Positions 7,382 through 18,277 of a stretch of 33,615 nt of DNA are shown piece after piece. Where the stretch lies: assembly GCA_036279355.1 (NCBI GenBank), contig DASUJH010000023.1, positions 1 through 33,615 on the forward strand, in the 5' to 3' direction. This DNA is from Gemmatimonadales bacterium (GTDB taxonomy: Bacteria > Gemmatimonadota > Gemmatimonadetes > Gemmatimonadales > GWC2-71-9). The notes beneath the pieces were generated by a model that worked only from the letters and a program-made list of their open reading frames with translations, was not told where the DNA came from and did not search any database. The first letter of the stretch is position 1. Each line of letters begins with the position of its first letter. The translations under genes and the position numbers were made by a program.

Positions 7382-8302
7382 GTGCCACACCTGCTCTCCT
7401 TCCAGAACGCCGTGACGCGCTTCGTCGAGATGTTCCGGCTCGACAGCGCCGAGTTCGGCCGCAGACTGACCCAGGTGGTCGTCATCTGGCTGCTCGGCTG
7501 GCTCGCGCTGCGGCTCGTGCGGCTGGCCGCCGCGCGCATCGAGGCGCGGGTGGACGACGGCGATCCGTCGATCACCACGCTCCGCGAAAAGCGCGGCAAG
7601 ACGCTCGCGCAACTGCTCCGCACCGTGGGCCGGGGGCTGGTGCTGGTGGCCGCGGCGTTGCTCACGCTCAATCTGTTCGTCGAGATCGGCCCGCTGCTCG
7701 CCGGCGCGGGCATCCTCGGTCTCGCGGTGTCGTTCGGCGCCCAGAGTCTCGTCAAGGACTTCATTTCCGGGTTCTTCTTTCTTCTCGAGAATCAGTTCGC
7801 CCTGGGCGACGTGATCGAGGCGGCCGGCAAGAGCGGCGTGGTGGAGCAGATTACGCTTCGGGTGGTCGTGCTGAGGGACATCGAGGGCACGCGGCACGTG
7901 ATCCCCAACGGCAACATCACGGTCGTGAGCAACAAGACCGCGGGCTGGGGCCGGGCCATCATCGACGTCCCGGTCGGGGGGAGCGAGGACGTGGACCGGG
8001 TGCTCGCCGCGGTCCGGGAGGAGGCCCAGAGCCTGAGCCGTGACGAGGAGTGGCGTCCGTCGCTCGACGGCGTGCCCGACGTCTGGGGCGTCGAGGCCCT
8101 GGGCGACAATCGAGTCGTGGTGCGGGCGGTGGCCCGCACTCAACCGGGCGCGCAGTGGGGCGTGGGGCGCGAGCTCCGGCGCCGGTTCAAGAATCGATTC
8201 GATGCCGAGGGAATCCGGCTTCCCGGCGTCCCGGCCGTGACCGTAGTGCCGGCCGAGCATCCGGCGCCGGCAACGGGCGCCCCGGCGGGAGCGGCGCCAT
8301 GA
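7382..8302 (+). CDS. MscS-family mechanosensitive ion channel
   Basis: 306 residues from GTG 7382. Hydrophobic helices lie at about 32-50 and 82-100, followed by the pore-lining TM3 (LLAGAGILGLAVSFGAQSLV), whose small Ala/Gly packing face is the MscS signature. After it come the amphipathic KDFISGFFFLLENQFALGDV and the beta domain (residues about 140-200: GDVIEAAGKSGVVEQITLR, IPNGNITVVSNKT) and an alpha/beta C-terminal domain. It opens on membrane tension to release solutes during osmotic downshock. The length is near E. coli MscS (286) plus an Ala/Pro tail. Its stop overlaps the cysS start (ATGA), so the two genes share a transcript although they have no known functional link. Confidence 0.93.
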   Translation: MPHLLSFQNAVTRFVEMFRLDSAEFGRRLTQVVVIWLLGWLALRLVRLAAARIEARVDDGDPSITTLREKRGKTLAQLLRTVGRGLVLVAAALLTLNLFVEIGPLLAGAGILGLAVSFGAQSLVKDFISGFFFLLENQFALGDVIEAAGKSGVVEQITLRVVVLRDIEGTRHVIPNGNITVVSNKTAGWGRAIIDVPVGGSEDVDRVLAAVREEAQSLSRDEEWRPSLDGVPDVWGVEALGDNRVVVRAVARTQPGAQWGVGRELRRRFKNRFDAEGIRLPGVPAVTVVPAEHPAPATGAPAGAAP

Positions 8303-9885
8303 GCCTTCGCCTCCACAACACGCTCACGCGCACGGTCGAGCCGTTCGTGCCGCTCGCGCCGCCCCGGGTGACGCTCTACACCTGCGGGCCCACGGTCTAC
8401 AACTACGCCCACATCGGAAATTTCCGGACTTTCCTCTTCGAGGATCTGCTCCGCCGCTGGCTCGAGACGAGCGGATACCGGGTGTTCCACGTCATGAATC
8501 TCACCGACGTGGACGATAAGACAATCAAGCGGGCCGCTGCCGCCGGCGTGCCGATCGGCGCGTATGTGCAGCCCTTCATCGACGCGTTCTTTGCCGATCG
8601 CGACTACCTCCGCATCCGGCCGGCCGACGCGTACCCCCGCGCCACCGCCTACATCGGTCCCATGATCGCGCTCACGGAGGCGCTGCTCGCCAAGGGCATC
8701 GCCTATCAGGGAGAGGACGGGTCGGTGTACTTCGCCATCGGCCGGTTTCCGGCGTACGGCCGGCTCTCGCGGCTGGACCAGCGCGAGCTGCGCACCGGGG
8801 CTGCTGCGGCAGCTCGAACGCAAGGGGGCCATGCAACTGGGGCCCGCGGTGTCAGTGCCGACGAGTACGCCAAGGAGGACGCGCGCGACTTTGCCCTCTG
8901 GAAGGCCGCCAGACCTGAGGATGAAGCGGTCGGCGCGGCGTGGGACGCGCCGTTCGGCCGGGGCCGCCCCGGCTGGCACCTCGAGTGCTCGGCGATGGCG
9001 CTGGACCTTATCGCAACGCACGCGGGCACCGACGTGCTGGACATCCATGCGGGCGGCGTGGACCTCATCTTTCCGCACCACGAAGACGAAATCGCCCAGA
9101 GCTGCGCCTACACCGGCAAACCGGAGTTCGCCCGCTACTGGCTGCACGGCGAGTTTCTCAACGTCCACGGCACCAAGATGTCCAAGCGGTACGGCAACAT
9201 TCTGACGGCGCGCGACCTCAAGGAGCAGGGCGTGGACGCGGGTGCCGTGCGCCGCCTCATCTTCGGCACCCACTATCGGCAGACGCTCGACTGGACCGAC
9301 GAGGCCCTCGCCGCCGCGCAGGAGAGCTCGACCCGGCTCGGCACCTTCCGCGACCGGCTCGCCGCGGCCGAGCGGACCGAGTCAGGCCGGGGCGGGCCCG
9401 AACGAGCGGAAGATCCGGAGAGCATCGCGGCGGCCCAGCGGTTCAGGGCCGACTTCACGGTTGCAATGGACGACGATCTCAACGCCCCCCAGGCGATCGC
9501 CGCGCTGTTCGAGCTGGTGCGTGAGGGCAATCGGCTGCTCGATGCGGGGCGGCGGGTGGGCCCGGCGATGCGGGGCGCGTGGGCGTTGAGCGAGGCGGTG
9601 CTCGACCTCGCGCCGGCGAGCCGGACGCTCTCGGTAGGCCCATCGGCGGCGATCGGCGACGGCCGGGCGCACGAAACGCCGCCCGAGACCCCCCCGGCCG
9701 GCCCGGCGGAGCAGGAGGAGTGGGCGCGGCGCTGGGCCGAGGTGCGGCAGCGCGAGAAGGGGCGGCGCAACTTCGCCGAAGCGGACCGGGTGCGGGCCCT
9801 TCTCCGCCAGCACGGATTCGAGCTGCGGGACATGAAGGACGGGACCGTCGGGATCGTGAGAACGGCCCCGGTTGACTCAGCGTAA
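8299..9885 (+). CDS. cysS: Cysteinyl-tRNA synthetase
   Basis: 528 residues; charges tRNA-Cys with cysteine in the cytoplasm. Class I motifs are complete: HIGN at 38-41 and KMSK at 293-296. The zinc ligands are C29 (TCGPTVYN), C230 (WHLECSAMA), H260 and E264 (HHEDE), matching C28/C209/H234/E238 of E. coli. The C29-C230 distance is 20 residues longer than in E. coli; most of this is an Ala/Gly/Thr-rich insertion at about residues 168-181 (see findings). The C-terminal part holds the DALR-like helical domain and the KGRRNFAEADRVRALL tail typical of CysRS. The start is fixed by the ATGA overlap with mscS. The last codons contain the promoter of the tRNA/ribosomal operon. Confidence 0.97.
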   Translation: MSLRLHNTLTRTVEPFVPLAPPRVTLYTCGPTVYNYAHIGNFRTFLFEDLLRRWLETSGYRVFHVMNLTDVDDKTIKRAAAAGVPIGAYVQPFIDAFFADRDYLRIRPADAYPRATAYIGPMIALTEALLAKGIAYQGEDGSVYFAIGRFPAYGRLSRLDQRELRTGAAAAARTQGGHATGARGVSADEYAKEDARDFALWKAARPEDEAVGAAWDAPFGRGRPGWHLECSAMALDLIATHAGTDVLDIHAGGVDLIFPHHEDEIAQSCAYTGKPEFARYWLHGEFLNVHGTKMSKRYGNILTARDLKEQGVDAGAVRRLIFGTHYRQTLDWTDEALAAAQESSTRLGTFRDRLAAAERTESGRGGPERAEDPESIAAAQRFRADFTVAMDDDLNAPQAIAALFELVREGNRLLDAGRRVGPAMRGAWALSEAVLDLAPASRTLSVGPSAAIGDGRAHETPPETPPAGPAEQEEWARRWAEVRQREKGRRNFAEADRVRALLRQHGFELRDMKDGTVGIVRTAPVDSA

Positions 9886-9900
9886 GCTGTGGTGTATCAT
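9872..9900 (+). promoter_or_regulatory. Strong sigma70-type promoter of the tRNA-rpmG-secE-nusG-rpl-rpoBC operon
   Basis: TTGACT at 9872-9877 and TATCAT at 9895-9900 are exactly 17 bases apart. The -35 lies inside the last codons of cysS (stop 9883-9885). Initiation near 9907 would leave a leader of about 22 bases before tRNA-Thr. The bases after the -10 are GC-rich (GTGGGTC), the kind of discriminator linked to stringent control of stable-RNA promoters; that last point is inference. Confidence 0.75.
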
Positions 9901-9928
9901 GTGGGTCTGCCCATTTCGGGCTACTCAC

Positions 9929-10001
9929 GCTGACGTAGCTCAATTGGCAGAGCAGCTGATTTGTAATCAGCAGGTTAGGGGTTCGATTCCCCTCGTCAGC
10001 T
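9929..10001 (+). tRNA. tRNA-Thr (anticodon TGT)
   Basis: Acceptor arm GCTGACG (9929-9935) pairs with CGTCAGC (9994-10000), discriminator T. The anticodon stem GCTGA/TCAGC encloses the loop TTTGTAA with anticodon TGT. The T arm contains GTTCGATTC. No 3' CCA is encoded. It corresponds to E. coli thrU in the same operon position. Confidence 0.97.
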
Positions 10002-10046
10002 CGGTGGAGTGCCGACACCCGCACAATCAGCGATGCGCGAACGACC

Positions 10047-10070
10047 GAACCCCGCCCGGGCGCGGGGTTC
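10047..10070 (+). terminator. Hairpin between the first two tRNA genes (possible attenuator or processing stem)
   Basis: GAACCCCGC (10047-10055) pairs perfectly with GCGGGGTTC (10062-10070) around CCGGGC, followed by TGTCT but no real T-run. It may release the 3' end of tRNA-Thr(TGT) or reduce readthrough into the rest of the operon. Confidence 0.5.
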
Positions 10071-10133
10071 TGTCTCGAAAGAGAGTGGAGTCGCGGGGTC
10101 GGCTCAGCGCGCGGATGGTGGCGTAGGGCGCAC

Positions 10134-10218
10134 GGTGGGGTGGCCGAGTGGCTAATGGCAGCAGACTGTAAATCTGCCGGGCTAACGCCCTACGTAGGTT
10201 CGAATCCTACCCCCACCA
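10134..10218 (+). tRNA. tRNA-Tyr (anticodon GTA)
   Basis: Type II tRNA of 85 bases with a long variable arm. Acceptor GGTGGGG (10134-10140) pairs with CCCCACC (10211-10217), discriminator A. The stem GCAGA/TCTGC encloses CTGTAAA with anticodon GTA. The T arm contains GTTCGAATC. No CCA is encoded. It corresponds to E. coli tyrU. Confidence 0.97.
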
Positions 10219-10293
10219 TATCGGGGCCAGCGGTGGCCGAGTCGCACGTTGCGCGGGGCACGCGGTGGGCGGGGGCATGTAGTTGGAATGCTC

Positions 10294-10366
10294 GCGGGTG
10301 TAGCTCAGTTGGTAGAGCATCAGCCTTCCAAGCTGAGGGTCGCGGGTTCGAGCCCCGTCGCCCGCT
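10294..10366 (+). tRNA. tRNA-Gly (anticodon TCC)
   Basis: Acceptor GCGGGTG (10294-10300) pairs with CGCCCGC (10359-10365) with one T-G wobble; discriminator T. The anticodon stem TCAGC/GCTGA encloses CTTCCAA, anticodon TCC. The T arm contains GTTCGAGCC. No CCA is encoded. It corresponds to E. coli glyT. Confidence 0.97.
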
Positions 10367-10380
10367 TGAATCGCGGTGGC

Positions 10381-10453
<73 letters not shown>

Positions 10454-10471
10454 TGAACAGGAGAAGACGCA

Positions 10472-10624
10472 ATGCCCCGGGACAAGATCATCCTCGAGTG
10501 CACCGAGTGTAAAAGCCGCAACTTCTTCCAGACGAAGAATCGGCGGAAGCACCCCGAGCGGGTCGAATATCGCAAGTACTGCCCGCGGTGCGACACGCAC
10601 CGGACGCACAAGGAGTCGAAGTAG
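10472..10624 (+). CDS. rpmG: 50S ribosomal protein L33 (zinc-binding form)
   Basis: 50 residues, [13 protein letters not shown] at the start, with two CxxC pairs (CTEC and CPRC) that make the zinc ribbon of the C+ type of L33. The [19 protein letters not shown] stretch is diagnostic. The start is supported by AGGAG at 10459-10463, 8 bases upstream. It follows tRNA-Thr(GGT) directly and precedes secE by 3 bases. Having the C+ form implies the gene may be zinc-dependent; whether a zinc-free paralogue exists elsewhere cannot be seen. Confidence 0.95.
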   Translation: MPRDKIILECTECKSRNFFQTKNRRKHPERVEYRKYCPRCDTHRTHKESK

Positions 10625-10627
10625 CTG

Positions 10628-10870
10628 ATGGAGAGCGCTGAGACGGCAACCCCGGGCAACCGGCTCACGGCCTGGGTGTCGGAGAGCGGCGGGTTTCTCC
10701 GCGCCGTCCGGACCGAGCTGGACAAGGTGACCTGGCCCTCGAAGCCCGAGCTGATCAAGGCGACGCGCATGATCGTGCTGCTCTCGATCGCGCTGGGCCT
10801 CGCCATCGGCCTCATGGACTTCGTGCTCCAGGAGATCCTGGTGAACGGCGTCGCGCGCCTCGCGCGGTAG
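10628..10870 (+). CDS. secE: SecE subunit of the Sec translocon
   Basis: 80 residues with a single transmembrane helix (about 48-68, MIVLLSIALGLAIGLMDFVL) and, before it, the conserved amphipathic segment FLRAVRTELDKVTWPSKPEL, whose E-L-x-K-V-x-W-P core is the SecE signature. It clamps SecY in the inner membrane. This is the short one-TM form usual outside the enterobacteria. It lies between rpmG and nusG in the standard order. Confidence 0.95.
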   Translation: MESAETATPGNRLTAWVSESGGFLRAVRTELDKVTWPSKPELIKATRMIVLLSIALGLAIGLMDFVLQEILVNGVARLAR

Positions 10871-10874
10871 GCCC

Positions 10875-11417
10875 ATGGACTATCGCTGGTACGCGATCCA
10901 GACCACCGCCGGGCACGAGAACAAGGTGCGAAGCCTGCTCGCCCGGCGCATCGAGGACGACCCGAGACCGCCCGAGCAGAAGCTCATCCGGCAGGCGCTG
11001 GTGCCGGTGCAGGACGTGATCGAGATCAAGAACGGCAAGAAGATGACGGTCGAGCGCAAGCTCTACCCCGGATACGTACTGGTCGAAATGCAGATGAGCC
11101 AGGAGGCGCTGCACGTCGTCAACAGCATCCAGGGCGTGATCAAGTTCGTGGGCTCGGGCAAGATGCCGCAGCCGCTCCGCCAGGACGAAGTGAACCGCCT
11201 GCTCGGCATCGCCGAAGCGGTGGCGGAGGCCGAGCCGAAGGAGGAGATCCCCTTCATGATCGGCCAGGTGGTGGAGATCACGGAGGGGCCGTTCTCCGAT
11301 TTCAGCGGCACCGTTGAAGAGGTGCTGGGCGACAAGGGCAAGGTGCGGGTGAGCGTAAGCCTCTTCGGCCGCCCGACGGCGGTCGAGATGGACTACACGC
11401 AGCTCCGCGGACACTAG
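10875..11417 (+). CDS. nusG: Transcription termination/antitermination factor NusG
   Basis: 180 residues. The N-terminal NGN domain starts [14 protein letters not shown] and contains [11 protein letters not shown]; the C-terminal KOW domain (about 125-180) has the motif [20 protein letters not shown]. NusG binds the RNA polymerase clamp, raises processivity and links to Rho or to ribosomal protein S10. The length is the standard bacterial one. It starts 4 bases after secE and ends 6 bases before rplK. Confidence 0.97.
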   Translation: MDYRWYAIQTTAGHENKVRSLLARRIEDDPRPPEQKLIRQALVPVQDVIEIKNGKKMTVERKLYPGYVLVEMQMSQEALHVVNSIQGVIKFVGSGKMPQPLRQDEVNRLLGIAEAVAEAEPKEEIPFMIGQVVEITEGPFSDFSGTVEEVLGDKGKVRVSVSLFGRPTAVEMDYTQLRGH

Positions 11418-11423
11418 GACATC

Positions 11424-11849
11424 ATGGCCAAGAAGATCAACGCAGTCGTGAAGCTCCAGTGTCCGGCCGGTGCGGCGACACCCGCGCCGCCGGTGGGCAC
11501 GGCGCTGGGCCCGCACGGCGTCAACATCATGGAGTTCGTGAAGCAGTTCAACGCGCGGACGCAGAGCCAGTCGGGCATGGTGATCCCCGTGGTGGTGACC
11601 ATCTTTGCCGACCGGACCTTCACGTTCATCACCAAGACGCCGCCGGCGCCGAATCTCCTCATGCGGGAGGCCGGCATCGAGAAGGCCAGCGCGCAGCCCA
11701 ACCGAAACAAAGTGGGCAAGGTGACCCGCGCCCAGGTCAGGAAGATCGCCGAGATCAAGATGCAGGACCTCAACGCGGCGGACCTCGACAGCGCCATGCG
11801 GATGATCGCCGGCACGGCGCGCTCGATGGGGCTGGAGGTGGTGGACTGA
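11424..11849 (+). CDS. rplK: 50S ribosomal protein L11
   Basis: 141 residues, standard length. Begins [16 protein letters not shown] and contains the conserved [17 protein letters not shown] loop, the thiostrepton-site proline-rich linker and KTPPAPNLL. It forms the GTPase-associated stalk base with 23S rRNA and is needed for RelA activation. The stop overlaps the rplA start (TGATG at 11847-11851). Confidence 0.97.
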   Translation: MAKKINAVVKLQCPAGAATPAPPVGTALGPHGVNIMEFVKQFNARTQSQSGMVIPVVVTIFADRTFTFITKTPPAPNLLMREAGIEKASAQPNRNKVGKVTRAQVRKIAEIKMQDLNAADLDSAMRMIAGTARSMGLEVVD

Positions 11850-12553
11850 TGCCGGCAGCGGTGAAGAGCGCCGGAGGCAAGAAGTCCCGCGCGGCGGAAG
11901 CCAAAGTCGATCGGAGCCGCACCTACTCCGTTCCCGAGGCGGTGGCGCTGGTGAAGCAGGCTGCGTTCGCCAAGTTCGACGAGACGGTGGACGTAGCGGT
12001 CAACCTGGGCGTTGACCCCCGCCATGCCGACCAGGTGGTGCGGGGCACCGTCGTGCTGCCGCACGGAACCGGCAAGTCGGTCCGCGTGTTGGTGATTACC
12101 CAGGGCGAGCGGGTGCGCGAAGCCGAGGCCGCCGGGGCCGACTTTGTCGGCATCGAGTACGTCCAGAAGATCAAGGACGGCTGGCTGGACACCGACGTGA
12201 TCGTCGCGACTCCCGACGTGATGGGCCAGCTCGGCCAGTTGGGCCGGGTGCTCGGCCCCCGCGGGCTCATGCCGAATCCGAAGGCAGGCACGGTGACGAC
12301 GGACGTGGCCCGCGCGGTCCGCGAGATCAAGGCGGGCAAGATCGAGTTCCGGGTGGACAAGACCGGCAACGTGCACGCGCCGGTGGGCAAGGTCTCCTTC
12401 AGCCCGGCGCAGCTCGCGGACAACGTGCAGGCCTTCATGGACACGATAGTCCGGGCCAAGCCATCGGCAGCCAAGGGCACCTACATCCGCTCCGCCACGG
12501 TGTCGAGCACCATGGGGCCGGGCGTCAAGCTGGACACGGCGAGCTATCGATGA
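11849..12553 (+). CDS. rplA: 50S ribosomal protein L1
   Basis: 234 residues from the ATG overlapping the rplK stop. The L1 signatures are present: the segment [32 protein letters not shown] is interrupted nowhere, and [17 protein letters not shown] is exact. The N-terminus has about 20 extra Lys/Ala-rich residues before the usual start of homology. L1 binds the mobile L1 stalk of 23S rRNA and in many bacteria represses its own operon; no obvious L1-binding mimic could be picked out by eye upstream. The stop overlaps the rplJ start. Confidence 0.97.
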   Translation: MPAAVKSAGGKKSRAAEAKVDRSRTYSVPEAVALVKQAAFAKFDETVDVAVNLGVDPRHADQVVRGTVVLPHGTGKSVRVLVITQGERVREAEAAGADFVGIEYVQKIKDGWLDTDVIVATPDVMGQLGQLGRVLGPRGLMPNPKAGTVTTDVARAVREIKAGKIEFRVDKTGNVHAPVGKVSFSPAQLADNVQAFMDTIVRAKPSAAKGTYIRSATVSSTMGPGVKLDTASYR

Positions 12554-13089
12554 GCAAGACCGAACGCCAGGCGACCGTCGATGCGCTCACGGCGCAGCTC
12601 AAGGGGTCGCCCAACCTGTACGTGACCGACTTCAGCGGGCTCAACGTGCTGCGGATGACCGAATTCCGCCGCCGGCTCCGCGCCGCCGGGGTCGAGTACC
12701 TCGTGGTGAAGAACACGCTGGCCCAGCGCGCCTTTGCGGCGAACGCCGTGGCGGGGCTCGACGAGCACCTCGCCGGGCCCACCGGCCTCGTGCTCGCGGG
12801 CGCCGATCCGGTGGCGGCCGCCAAGGTGCTGGCCGATTTCGCGCGCGAGTTCGAGCGGCCCACGATCAAGGGCGGCCTGGTGGACGGACGCACCGTCACG
12901 CCCGACCAGGTGAAGCGCCTCGCCGAGCTGCCCTCGCGCGACGAGCTGCTGAGCCAACTGGCGGGCGCGCTGCAGGCGCCGCTCGCGGAGCTCGTCGGGG
13001 TCATGAACGGCATGCTGTATCAAGTGGTCGGCGCCCTCGAGGCGCTTCGTGCAGAGCGGGAGGCCGCCGCCGGCGGCGCCGCTTCTTAA
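12550..13089 (+). CDS. rplJ: 50S ribosomal protein L10
   Basis: 179 residues starting in the ATGA overlap with rplA. Conserved parts are [25 protein letters not shown], here given only by its core DFSGL, the segment [10 protein letters not shown], and a C-terminal helix (about 135-170) that carries the L12 dimers. L10 anchors the L7/L12 stalk. No separate leader exists, so any L10-L12 autoregulatory site must lie within rplA. Confidence 0.97.
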   Translation: MSKTERQATVDALTAQLKGSPNLYVTDFSGLNVLRMTEFRRRLRAAGVEYLVVKNTLAQRAFAANAVAGLDEHLAGPTGLVLAGADPVAAAKVLADFAREFERPTIKGGLVDGRTVTPDQVKRLAELPSRDELLSQLAGALQAPLAELVGVMNGMLYQVVGALEALRAEREAAAGGAAS

Positions 13090-13110
13090 CCGGATGGAGA
13101 GACAGGGGAC

Positions 13111-13506
13111 ATGGCAACCACCACGTTGAGCAACGAAGAGATCCTCGAGGCGATCGGGGGCAAGACCGTCATCGAGCTGGCCGAGCTGATCGAGGCGTTC
13201 AAGTCGAAATTCAACGTCACGATCGCGGCCCCGGTGGCGGCGGCTCCCGCAGGCGGCGCGGGTGGTGCGGCCGCGGCCGCGCCGGCGGAAGAGAAGACCG
13301 AGTGGTCGGTCGTCCTCAAGGAGGGCGGCGCCAAGAAGATCCAGGTCATCAAGGTGGTCCGCGAGATCACGAGCCTCGGCCTCAAGGAGGCCAAGGACGC
13401 CGTGGACAACGTCCCGAGCACGTTGAAGGAAGCCATCTCCAAGGCGGAGGCCGAAGAGATCAAGAAGAAGCTGGAAGAGCAGGGCGCGGTCGTCGAGCTG
13501 AAGTAG
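13111..13506 (+). CDS. rplL: 50S ribosomal protein L7/L12
   Basis: 131 residues: an N-terminal dimerisation domain (about 1-35), an Ala/Gly/Pro hinge (about 42-62), and the C-terminal factor-binding domain with [29 protein letters not shown] and [11 protein letters not shown]. It recruits translation GTPases. GGAGAG and AGGGGAC upstream within 13096-13110 provide the ribosome-binding site. It is followed by a 227-base gap rich in hairpins before rpoB. Confidence 0.97.
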   Translation: MATTTLSNEEILEAIGGKTVIELAELIEAFKSKFNVTIAAPVAAAPAGGAGGAAAAAPAEEKTEWSVVLKEGGAKKIQVIKVVREITSLGLKEAKDAVDNVPSTLKEAISKAEAEEIKKKLEEQGAVVELK

Positions 13507-13733
13507 GGGTGCCGATCCCGGACGTGGGCCGGCTCATCCCGGCCCGAGCCGTGGATTTCAAGGCAACCCTACATCAGTGAGACGCATGCGAGCTCGAAGC
13601 TCCCGTACACCGCAGGTCCATCCGAGCCCCGAGAGTCACCCCGCCGCCGGCGGGGGATCGGCGTTGGGGCCATTTGTGTTGCGCGCGTATCCGGCGCGCC
13701 TTGGCGCGCCCGTCGCGCGCGAGTGAGTGACTG
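13507..13733 (+). promoter_or_regulatory. rplL-rpoB intergenic region with three GC-rich hairpins
   Basis: No gene is seen. Three stems are exact: GGGCCGG/CCGGCCC at 13526-13532 and 13539-13545; CCCCGCC/GGCGGGG at 13639-13645 and 13649-13655 around GCC; and two copies of GGCGCGCC at 13693-13700 and 13703-13710 separated by TT, each itself a palindrome and able to pair with the other. None has a T-run. In E. coli this gap holds an attenuator and an RNase III site that set the ratio of L12 to RNA polymerase; a like role here is inference. I see no convincing -35/-10 pair. Confidence 0.6.
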
Positions 13734-18266
<4,533 letters not shown>

Positions 18267-18277
18267 GAGGTCCACAC

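Noticed and set aside
10232-10242. GGTGGCCGAGT, an 11-base match to the start of tRNA-Tyr (10139-10149), suggesting a tRNA remnant between tRNA-Tyr and tRNA-Gly.
   Set aside because: No acceptor, anticodon or T arm can be built around it; an 11-base match alone could be chance or a tiny duplication scar.
10454-10874. Search for tuf or tRNA-Trp in the rpmG-secE junctions.
   Set aside because: Only rpmG and secE fit; no room for another gene or tRNA.
11418-11848. L1 or L10 autoregulatory leader ahead of rplK or rplJ.
   Set aside because: Gene overlaps leave no leader, and I could not identify a convincing rRNA mimic by eye.
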